DNA of 64,000 nt, from NCBI RefSeq assembly GCF_040545875.1, contig NZ_JBEPMR010000009.1. The stretch is one strand, 5' to 3'. Of the stretch, positions 16,801 to 23,754 are shown one piece after another. Below the pieces are notes generated by a model. It had not been told where the DNA came from and made no database searches. It saw nothing but the letters and a program-made list of their open reading frames with translations. Numbering within the stretch: position 1 is the stretch's first letter; the number at the start of each line of letters is the position of its first letter. A program made the translations under genes and the position numbers. Source of the stretch: Faecalicatena_A orotica (GTDB taxonomy: Bacteria; Bacillota; Clostridia; Lachnospirales; Lachnospiraceae).

Positions 16801-17784
16801 ATGAAAAAAGTAAAACAGCTGTTACAGGCAGATTTGTCCAGCGTTATACTGCCAATCATTGTGATTTTTGCAATTTTGGCGGCAACGAGCGAGGGATTCT
16901 TATCTTCCTATAACATGTATTCGGTATTTCAGTCAGTTCCCATTTTTGTCATCGTGGGGCTGGCACAAATGGTTGTTTTATCACTGGGGCAGATGAACCT
17001 TGCAGTCGGTTCAATCGGAGTTCTGTCGAGTGTGGTTTTCGGAATTGCGATGCAGGAAGCCGGCCTGCCCGCTTCAATATGTATCATACTGGCATGCGGG
17101 GCGGGGCTGCTCCAGGGATTTCTGCAGGGGGTCATGGTAACAAAGTCCGGGATCAATCCATTCATCATTTCACTGGCGCTTTTGAGTCTTTATAAGGGAC
17201 TGGCGCTGGTCATCACAAGCGGGCAGCCGTTTTCCCAGCTGAGTGTGGGATTTAAGGAATTCGGAAACATGAAAATTGCCAACTTATTTCCGACTACTAT
17301 TTTTATAGCCATCTTAGTCAGTGTTGTTATGTACATTCTTATACGGTACCGCAGGCTTGGAAAGAAACTTCTGGCATGTGGGGCCAACGGAGTGGCGGCG
17401 GTTTATTCAGGTGTAAACTATGATAAAACGGTGATTGCCGGGCATTGTGTAAGTGGAGTGCTCTGTGCAATAGCAGCCATCCTCCAGGTGTCCAGATTTG
17501 GAAGCGTACAGCTTTCTATCGGGGATGACTGGATGCTGACTTCCTTTGTTGTACCCGTACTGGGAGGCACCCTGCTTTCAGGTGGAAAGGTAAATGTTAT
17601 AGGAACCTTTCTCGGAGGTTTCCTGATGGTGCTGATCAATAATGCGATCGTTCTGTGGGGTGTAAGTTCCTACGCCACAAATGCGGCTGTCGGTATCATT
17701 CTCCTGCTGGCATACGAAGTAGACCGTATGCGGAAGAAGATGATGACAAATCAGGCGAAAAATGCTGTTGAGAGGGAGGGGTAG
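16801..17784 (+). CDS. Ribose-type ABC transporter permease 1 (RbsC-like)
   Basis: The 327-residue inner-membrane protein has eight to ten hydrophobic segments and the BPD_transp_2 pattern (VVLSLGQMNLAVGSIG, LGGTLLSGGKVNVIGT). This type imports monosaccharides with an MglA/RbsA-type ATPase and an RbsB-type binding protein. AGAGGAG precedes the ATG. The next gene is a second, divergent permease 2 bp downstream, so the transporter is probably a permease heterodimer. The substrate is most likely a rare pentose or hexose, given the epimerase, mutarotase and isomerase in the operon. Confidence 0.92.
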   Translation: MKKVKQLLQADLSSVILPIIVIFAILAATSEGFLSSYNMYSVFQSVPIFVIVGLAQMVVLSLGQMNLAVGSIGVLSSVVFGIAMQEAGLPASICIILACGAGLLQGFLQGVMVTKSGINPFIISLALLSLYKGLALVITSGQPFSQLSVGFKEFGNMKIANLFPTTIFIAILVSVVMYILIRYRRLGKKLLACGANGVAAVYSGVNYDKTVIAGHCVSGVLCAIAAILQVSRFGSVQLSIGDDWMLTSFVVPVLGGTLLSGGKVNVIGTFLGGFLMVLINNAIVLWGVSSYATNAAVGIILLLAYEVDRMRKKMMTNQAKNAVEREG

Positions 17785-17786
17785 TT

Positions 17787-18737
17787 ATGGATTTCAAAAA
17801 AATCAGGAAATCAAACGCATTTAGTGTATCCATCATTATCCTTTGTATGATTCTTGGAATGTGTGTGATAAAACGAAATTATTTGTCGGCGGATAACATC
17901 AGTGCACTGTTAAAGGTACTGGCAGTTACAGCTCTTGTTGGAACCTCCCAGATGATCAGTATTGCAAGCGGGGGAATGAACGTATCTATCGGGGCAACCG
18001 GAGCCATGTCAGCGATTTTCAGCGGCCTTCTGATGCAGAATGCCGGGGTGCCGGTGCCGTTGGCCATCCTGTCCGGGCTGCTGACAGGAGCCGTCTGCGG
18101 CGTAATCAACGGGCTTCTGATTTTCCGAAACGGTGGAGTCGGTGTGGCAAGCTTTTTGACAACACTTGCTACAAACTCCGTATTTACGGGAATTATTTAT
18201 ATGATTACGACAGGACATGGTGTCAGCAAGATTCCGCGCGCCTTCATTGCAATTGGAAACACAAAGCTGGGTGCGGTTCCGACGTCGGTGGTGATTATGC
18301 TGGTCATTTTGACTCTTGTATATATCATGTTCCGGTATACAAGCCCGGGAAGGCAGATTCTTGCATTTGGCGCGAATCCGAAGGCGGCCGAACTATACGG
18401 GATATCAAGATTCCGCACGATTCTGCTTGTGAACATTCTTGCGAGCGTGATTGCAGCAGTGGCAGGAATGCTTGTCGTCATGAGGGTAGGAACGGCACAG
18501 CCCGATATCGGTTCCGACTGGATGCTGAAATCCTTCGCCGCACCGCTGATTGGCGGAACGAGACAGGCAGGAGGAAAAGTAGTCGTATTCGGAGTTATTT
18601 TAGGAGCCCTGGTACTGACAATCATAGAAAATGCCCTGGTCCACCTGAGCGTAGATGTTTACTGGACCGAACTGATCAATGGCGTGGTGATTATCGTGAT
18701 TATGGCCCTCGACCGGGTGCGTGCAGTGAGGAAGTAG
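17787..18737 (+). CDS. Ribose-type ABC transporter permease 2
   Basis: This 316-residue RbsC-family permease shows the same fold pattern as its neighbour (QMISIASGGMNVSIGATG, PLIGGTRQAGGKVVVFG) but is clearly diverged. The ATG lies 2 bp after the previous stop, with GGGAGGGG as ribosome binding site. Two different permeases next to one tandem ATPase suggest a heterodimeric channel, like the two-permease members of the carbohydrate uptake type 2 family. Confidence 0.92.
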   Translation: MDFKKIRKSNAFSVSIIILCMILGMCVIKRNYLSADNISALLKVLAVTALVGTSQMISIASGGMNVSIGATGAMSAIFSGLLMQNAGVPVPLAILSGLLTGAVCGVINGLLIFRNGGVGVASFLTTLATNSVFTGIIYMITTGHGVSKIPRAFIAIGNTKLGAVPTSVVIMLVILTLVYIMFRYTSPGRQILAFGANPKAAELYGISRFRTILLVNILASVIAAVAGMLVVMRVGTAQPDIGSDWMLKSFAAPLIGGTRQAGGKVVVFGVILGALVLTIIENALVHLSVDVYWTELINGVVIIVIMALDRVRAVRK

Positions 18738-18756
18738 GAAGGATAAGGTGAGACAC

Positions 18757-20262
18757 ATGTCTGAATACATATTAGAATTAGAAAACATCACCAAGATTTT
18801 TCCGGGTGTAAAGGCGTTGGATGATGTATCGTTCAAAATAAAAAAGGGGGAAATCCATGCGCTGGTTGGAGAAAACGGTGCAGGAAAATCGACCCTGATC
18901 AATATTATATCCGGTGTATTTGAGCCTACAAAGGGGCAGGTTAAAGTAGACGGGAAGGCAGAACACATTGTGAATCCGGGCCGGGCATTTGAACTTGGTA
19001 TCGGCGTAGTGCATCAGGAAAGAAATCTGATCGATACCTTCAATATTGCTGAAAACATATGTTTTATGGATGTATCAACCGGGAAAACGAAATTCGTTGA
19101 CAAAGCTGCCATGCATAAAAAGGCCCGGGAAGCGATGCAGCGCGTTGGTCTGGAACTGGACCCGGAACAGGGGGTCGAGGAACTTACCTCAGGGAAAAAA
19201 CAGATGTTAGAAATCGCCAGGGCAATGTGTATGGACTCCAAAGTCCTGCTTTTAGACGAGCCGACCGCATCTATTTCACTGACAGAGGCGGAGATTCTTC
19301 TGAAAACGGTGAAGCAGCTGAGGGAGGAAGGCGTCTCTATCATCTATATCAGCCATAAGCTGGAGGAAATCTTTGAAATAGCTGACAGTATTACTGTCAT
19401 CCGGGACGGCAAAAATGTAGGGCAGACGCTTCCGGCGGATACACTGGATAAGGATAAACTGATTGAACTGATGGTTGGGCGCAGGCATGTTATAGAGACT
19501 TATGCGGTGAGAGACTTCAAGGATGCCCCCGTCGTACTGGAGGCAGACGGAATCAGCAGTAAAAAGAACCCTATACCAAAATCATTTTCTCTGAAGAAGG
19601 GCGAAATTTTAGGATGGTATGGACTGGTAGGTGCAGGCAGAACGGAGTATGCACGGGAGATCATAGGCATCGACCCTGTCAGAAACGGGACATTGAAGGT
19701 GAATGGACAGCCTGTCAGGATCAGCAGTTATGAGGAAGCTTTCCGGAAGCATAAAATATGCTATATTTCTGAGAACCGGAAAGAAGAAGGACTCTTTCTG
19801 CAGCACAGCATAACCGATAATATCGGGATCATTGCCCTGAAAATGATATGCAGCAAAGCCGGATTCATTTCTTATAAAAAACAGAATGACATAACAGAAA
19901 AATACAAAAAATCTCTCAGCATCAAGGCGAAAGACATCTTTGTAGAAACGGCAAGCCTGAGCGGGGGAAACCAGCAGAAGATATGTATTGCGAAGGGGCT
20001 GTGTGTAAATCCCGAAATCATGATCATAGATGAGCCCACCGTGGGTATTGATGTCAACACAAAGGGTGAGATCCATAAACTGATTTACGGGCTTTCCAGT
20101 CAGGGGATTTCCGTCATCGTGATCTCCTCAGACATGGGGGAACTGGTGGGACTTGCAGACCGGATTGTTGTGTTTAAAGATAATGAAATCAAAGGTGAAC
20201 TTGAGAACAGTAAAGATTACGGAACAATGAGCACTAAAGTAATGGGAAGTATTTTATTATAG
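18757..20262 (+). CDS. Sugar ABC transporter ATPase, duplicated (RbsA/MglA-like)
   Basis: This 501-residue protein contains two ABC domains. The first has a canonical Walker A (GENGAGKST), a signature (LTSGKKQMLEIARA) and LLLDEPTASI. The second has the degenerate Walker A usual for RbsA (GLVGAGRTE), a full LSGGNQQK signature and IIDEPTVGID. I chose ATG 18757 because AAGGTGA sits 5 bases upstream; an in-frame GTG at 18748 is less well placed. The gap of 19 bp after the permease indicates cotranscription. Confidence 0.95.
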   Translation: MSEYILELENITKIFPGVKALDDVSFKIKKGEIHALVGENGAGKSTLINIISGVFEPTKGQVKVDGKAEHIVNPGRAFELGIGVVHQERNLIDTFNIAENICFMDVSTGKTKFVDKAAMHKKAREAMQRVGLELDPEQGVEELTSGKKQMLEIARAMCMDSKVLLLDEPTASISLTEAEILLKTVKQLREEGVSIIYISHKLEEIFEIADSITVIRDGKNVGQTLPADTLDKDKLIELMVGRRHVIETYAVRDFKDAPVVLEADGISSKKNPIPKSFSLKKGEILGWYGLVGAGRTEYAREIIGIDPVRNGTLKVNGQPVRISSYEEAFRKHKICYISENRKEEGLFLQHSITDNIGIIALKMICSKAGFISYKKQNDITEKYKKSLSIKAKDIFVETASLSGGNQQKICIAKGLCVNPEIMIIDEPTVGIDVNTKGEIHKLIYGLSSQGISVIVISSDMGELVGLADRIVVFKDNEIKGELENSKDYGTMSTKVMGSILL

Positions 20263-20320
20263 TGATTCAGGCAGAGATGGAGGAAGAAACGGCCGTATTC
20301 CGCCATTTTGCATAGAGGAA

Positions 20321-20359
20321 CCCGGTGTACCCGAAGATACAGCAGGCCACACCGGCGGG
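20321..20359 (+). promoter_or_regulatory. Intercistronic hairpin ahead of the sugar-binding protein gene
   Basis: CCGGTGT (20322-20328) pairs with ACACCGG (20349-20355), extended by flanking C/G pairs. It lies in the 132-bp gap between the ATPase and the binding protein genes. Such stems often act as processing or decay barriers that raise binding-protein mRNA relative to the transporter. No T-run or clear internal promoter is seen. Confidence 0.45.
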
Positions 20360-20394
20360 TATGAAGTTCAATGTCAAAGTAAAGGAGAAAAGAT

Positions 20395-21513
20395 ATGAAA
20401 AAGAGAATCATCAGTATATTATTAAGCCTCGCAATGGCAGCAACATTGGTAACAGGGTGTTCAGGCGGTAAAAATGTGGATACAGACGGCAGTAGTTCAG
20501 ATTCAAAGGAACCATCAGCGGCTTATGGTGAAAGCGTCTGGAAGGATGTCGTTGATTACGGACCGGCAGACGGGAAAACGGATAAGGACTACGCCTTCGG
20601 AGGTGTATTCGGAGCCATCAATTCCTATAGTGACCCGATGCAGGGGGCCGCAGATGAGGCGGCTGAAGAACTGGGGATTCCTTCCACACAGTTCGACGCC
20701 CCCAAAGACTGGGTTCAGAATGACCAGAATACCATCCTCGACGGACTGATTGCGAAAGGACTGAAGGGCATCTACATGATGACCTCTGACCCGGTCGCCG
20801 GAAATGAGCAGATTTCCAAGATGGTTGGTTCGGGTGTGCCAGTCGTATGTGTGGGAGGTTCACCGGACACCCCTTCAGAAGCAACGCTTACATTAGCAAC
20901 GGATGTTTATCAGGCATCTTATGACGGAACCATAAACCTGATCGAGGCAATGGGTGGGAAAGGCGGAGTTGTCGGCCTGTGTGGTGCGGTAACAGATACA
21001 AATACCCAGTCCAGGATGAAAGCCATAGAGGACGCTTGTGCAGAGTATCCTGACGTCAATCTTGTGCAGATTATCGGTGACATCGATGAGTCTGAAGCAT
21101 CTGTGACAGCAGTAGAAAACATTCTGGCTGCTAAAGGCGACCAGATCAATGGGTTTATCAGTACATGCTATTACCCTTCCGTAGCGCTGGCAAGTATACT
21201 TTCCGAAGATAAATACAGTGAGATTCATGCCATCGGATGCGACACTGACGAAGCCGTCCTCGATGGAATCAAAAGCGGCGCACTGGACGGGACCATGTCA
21301 CAGAACCCGTGGGGACAGGCTTATCTGGCAACAGTAACCCTGAAAATGCTGACAGACGGCTGGACATACAAAGACAGCGAAGAATTTCTGATTGATTCAG
21401 GCTCCTTCTATATTACTTCAGAGAATGTAGACAAGGTAGAAGAGACTCAGAAAGAAGCAACGATGGAAATCGCAAAAACATGGGCAGACAAGTTTGAAGC
21501 TCCTGCCAAATAA
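20395..21513 (+). CDS. Sugar-binding lipoprotein (RbsB-type)
   Basis: The 372-residue protein has a lipoprotein signal peptide (KKRIISILLSLAMAATLVTGC, lipobox Cys about residue 22), a short Ser/Asp-rich linker and a Peripla_BP_4 type domain (GGVFGAINSYSDPMQ, LDGLIAKGLKGIYM, MSQNPWGQAYLA). It would capture the sugar outside the membrane and deliver it to the two permeases upstream. AAAGGAGAA precedes the ATG. Confidence 0.93.
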   Translation: MKKRIISILLSLAMAATLVTGCSGGKNVDTDGSSSDSKEPSAAYGESVWKDVVDYGPADGKTDKDYAFGGVFGAINSYSDPMQGAADEAAEELGIPSTQFDAPKDWVQNDQNTILDGLIAKGLKGIYMMTSDPVAGNEQISKMVGSGVPVVCVGGSPDTPSEATLTLATDVYQASYDGTINLIEAMGGKGGVVGLCGAVTDTNTQSRMKAIEDACAEYPDVNLVQIIGDIDESEASVTAVENILAAKGDQINGFISTCYYPSVALASILSEDKYSEIHAIGCDTDEAVLDGIKSGALDGTMSQNPWGQAYLATVTLKMLTDGWTYKDSEEFLIDSGSFYITSENVDKVEETQKEATMEIAKTWADKFEAPAK

Positions 21514-21538
21514 GCAAAGCAGACAGGAAGGAAACGTT

Positions 21539-21856
21539 ATGAAACGTGTTGGCAGAATTGTAAAATTAAAACCACAAATGAAAGAGCGGTACATCCGGCT
21601 GCACGCCGATCCCTGGCCCGAGGTCACAGAAGCGATCCATATTTGCGGAATCAGAAACTTCTCAATTTACATAAAAGGAGAAATCCTGTTTTCTTATTTT
21701 GAATATGTTGGAAATGCATATGAAGATGATATGAAAAAGCTGGATGAACTAACCGCAGAATGGTTAAAAGAAACCGACAAGTGCCAGGAACCCGCGGATC
21801 CGGGGGAAACAGACGGACTCTGGAGCACAATGGATGAGATTTTTTATCAGGAATAG
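21539..21856 (+). CDS. L-rhamnose mutarotase family protein (RhaM/YiiL-like)
   Basis: This 105-residue alpha/beta-barrel protein matches the RhaM family, which interconverts sugar anomers. Visible signatures are the N-terminal VGRIVKLKP...YIRLHADPWPEV, GIRNFSIYI, LFSYFEYVG and the C-terminal Trp in LWSTMDEIFY. GGAAGGAAA precedes ATG 21539. In this operon it probably supplies the anomer used by the next enzyme (lyxose isomerase) rather than acting on rhamnose, since no rhamnose genes are present. That role is inferred. Confidence 0.88.
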   Translation: MKRVGRIVKLKPQMKERYIRLHADPWPEVTEAIHICGIRNFSIYIKGEILFSYFEYVGNAYEDDMKKLDELTAEWLKETDKCQEPADPGETDGLWSTMDEIFYQE

Positions 21857-21878
21857 GCATATAAGGAGACATAAGTAA

Positions 21879-22580
21879 GTGAAAAGATCAGAGATCAATC
21901 AGGCAATAAAAACGGCAAAAGAAGCACTGGATGCGATCCATTTTAAACTCCCGTATTTTGCAGAATGGGGAGAAAAAGAATGGTTGGAGAATATAAGTAA
22001 GGCAGAAAATATCAGAGAGGTCATGCTGGGCTGGGACGTCACTGACTTCGGCAGCGGAGATTTCAAACATACCGGAGCCGTATTATTTACAATAAGAAAC
22101 GGCAACCTGTATAATCCAAAGGCTGGTGTCCCATATTGTGAAAAGGTAATCGTATTTGACGATGATGAAAAACAAGTTATACCGTTTCATTACCACAATA
22201 ACAAAACAGAAGACATCATCAACCGGGGCAACGGAATCATGGAGATAGAACTCTACAACTCCACAAAAGACGGTAAAATAGATTATAACACAGAAAATGT
22301 GGAAGTCTATATGGACGGAATCCTCTACACAGTGAAGGCCGGGGAAATCCTGGAGATCACTCCGGGAAACAGCATCACTCTGACCCCGGGACTGTACCAC
22401 AGATTCGGTGCAAAACAGCACGCCGGGAATCTGGTAGCGGGGGAAGTATCAAAGATAAATGATGATAATCTGGATAATGTATTTGCAGAAGAGCAGAAAC
22501 GCTTCTCCGAAATAGAAGAGGACGAAACTGTACTGCATCCACTGTGCAATGAATATGACAGGATAGAAAACCTGAAGTAA
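21879..22580 (+). CDS. D-lyxose isomerase (cupin type)
   Basis: The 233-residue protein begins MKRSEIN and matches the D-lyxose ketol-isomerase cupin family (Lyx_isomer). The metal site is visible as His-x-His...Glu in PFHYHNNKTEDIINRGNG and a later His in LYHRFGA. Characterised members convert D-lyxose to D-xylulose and D-mannose to D-fructose. With the 3-epimerase it would link lyxose, xylulose and ribulose, or mannose, fructose and allulose. The start is GTG at 21879, 9 bases after AAGGAGA. It is the last gene of the operon, and a family A repeat follows its stop by 8 bp. Confidence 0.92.
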   Translation: MKRSEINQAIKTAKEALDAIHFKLPYFAEWGEKEWLENISKAENIREVMLGWDVTDFGSGDFKHTGAVLFTIRNGNLYNPKAGVPYCEKVIVFDDDEKQVIPFHYHNNKTEDIINRGNGIMEIELYNSTKDGKIDYNTENVEVYMDGILYTVKAGEILEITPGNSITLTPGLYHRFGAKQHAGNLVAGEVSKINDDNLDNVFAEEQKRFSEIEEDETVLHPLCNEYDRIENLK

Positions 22581-22587
22581 TCGCAGC

Positions 22588-22632
22588 CGGACCGCAAAGG
22601 GGTCAGACCCTTTTGCGGTCCGTTTTCAGAAT
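22588..22632 (+). repeat. Dispersed palindromic repeat, family A, copy 3 (terminator-like)
   Basis: CGGACCGCAAAGGGG pairs with the complement ending GCGGTCCG (22622), followed by TTTTCAGAAT. It is virtually identical to the copy at 13333, has the same orientation relative to the upstream gene and closes the rare-sugar operon. Confidence 0.85.
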
Positions 22633-22770
22633 TGTGTTTACACTTTTTGGAAATACACAAAATCTAGATGTGGAGATGCACGTTAAATACTATCATATGT
22701 ATTAATAATCAGATAATTATATACAAATAATACAATTAAAAATTTATTTATTCAAAATAATAAAAATGTG

Positions 22771-22799
22771 TTGACAAATAAAAACTCATATGCTAAGAT
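22771..22799 (+). promoter_or_regulatory. Strong sigma-A promoter of the 22.8-23.5 kb unit
   Basis: A perfect TTGACA (22771-22776) is followed by a 17-bp spacer and TAAGAT (22794-22799), within very AT-rich DNA. This is one of the best promoters in the window, and the next ordinary gene lies almost 1 kb away. Confidence 0.8.
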
Positions 22800-22915
22800 A
22801 AAGTCAATCCAAAAGAGATACAAAAATAAAAAACATCTCAAAGGATATTATCTATTGAACATAAATAAAAATGTTCAGATGGATTAAAATACTAGCTTAA
22901 GGAGGCAGAGGTCCA

Positions 22916-23008
22916 ATGGACAATTTAACATCAGTTATAATTCAATATGTTAGTGGTACGGCAGATGGAAGTTCCTGTGAAGAAGAGACCTTTACCATTA
23001 AAAGATAA
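22916..23008 (+). CDS. 30-residue micro-ORF with strong ribosome binding site
   Basis: TTAAGGAGG lies 10 bases before ATG 22916. The frame encodes 30 residues starting MDNLTSVIIQYVSG and ending EETFTIKR, with one Cys and an acidic patch; TAA is at 23006-23008. A second, 14-codon frame (MNEKELIGEFVNAG) starts at 23025. I recognise no peptide family. No processing, modification or export gene is adjacent. Translation is plausible from the ribosome binding site alone. Confidence 0.4.
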   Translation: MDNLTSVIIQYVSGTADGSSCEEETFTIKR

Positions 23009-23495
23009 AGGAATCCAGTAAAAGATGAATGAAAAGGAATTGATCGGAGAGTTCGTAAATGCTGGATGATAATAAAAAGATTTAACCATTTGCAAACGTA
23101 TTGAATATAGATACCACATATAACAGAATTCCTAGTAATGTGTAAAGAAACATGAAAAAGGATGTCAGTTCATAAAAAATATACACAGTTATAGAAGAAA
23201 TAGCTAAATAAGTTTTTGGAATATTGTTAAACAATACTGCGGAAGCTGAACGGTTATAGGATGAATAACTCAAGGTTATATTTTGAAATATGAACGGATA
23301 CCAGGAACGAAAGGGAATGGATTCTAGTTATTCATCGATTTGTTATATTGTAAGACAGGAGGTTTAATAAGCCAGTCTTAGTGAACAGACTGAAATATCA
23401 ATTAACAAAGAGGTAAAGGTCTTACAGGAACATAAATCAAAACATTCCTCCGATTTATAAAATAAATAGAATGAAAAAATTAAATAAATCTTAAA

Positions 23496-23531
23496 ATGCA
23501 TCTTCAATGTCAATTGAGGATGCATTTTTTT
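23496..23531 (+). terminator. Intrinsic terminator of the structured-RNA unit
   Basis: ATGCATCTTCAA pairs with TTGAGGATGCAT (one G-T pair) around a short loop and is followed by seven T. Very strong form. The T-run overlaps the -35 box of the next promoter. Confidence 0.88.
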
Positions 23532-23558
23532 GACATTGAGAAGTGCTTATGGTAAACT
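23530..23558 (+). promoter_or_regulatory. Promoter of the TPR-acidic-AAA gene
   Basis: TTGACA (23530-23535), 17-bp spacer, TAAACT (23553-23558). The leader to the start codon is about 190 nt and contains a GTGCAG/CTGCAC hairpin near 23597-23614 and further GC-rich pairing, but I cannot assign it to a known riboswitch. Confidence 0.7.
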
Positions 23559-23754
23559 AAGGACAGAATTATCTCAAAGTGTGCGTATACAATATCGTGC
23601 AGCCTTTACTGCACGCCCGCCCGGAGTCAGTGAATAAACGGATACGGTAAATGACTTGTGATTTTTAAAAAGTCTATGATGTTTACTGCCGACGGGGCAT
23701 GAATTACGGGGTGCTTGGAGAGTATAAATAATATTACATTACGAGGTGAGTGCA

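Larger units (their letters stand above)
22806..23531 (+). ncRNA. Candidate long structured RNA (about 720 nt), unassigned
   Basis: From the strong promoter to a strong terminator there is no ordinary coding frame, yet short stems recur. GAGAT pairs with ATCTC inside ATCC/GGAT near 22806-22845. ATCT-TGAACAT pairs with ATGTTCA-GAT near 22850-22880. TATTGTT-A-AACAATA lies at 23222-23236, and GATGAATAACT (23260-23270) pairs with AGTTATTCATC (23326-23336). ATATTTTGAAATAT lies near 23278, TAAGAC/GTCTTA encloses an AGGAGG near 23360, and AGGAACAT/AT-TCCT lies near 23430-23452. Size and layout recall large ornate bacterial RNAs such as ROOL or GOLLD, but I recognise no family motif. It could instead be a decayed small-peptide operon. 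Confidence 0.4.

Noticed and set aside
23082..23273. Hydrophobic 63-residue minus-strand frame
   Set aside because: No ribosome binding site, AT-driven hydrophobic composition, and it lies antisense to a promoter-terminator unit on the plus strand.
23559..23745. Known riboswitch in the leader of the TPR-acidic-AAA gene
   Set aside because: Hairpins are present, but I could not match any conserved aptamer core by eye.
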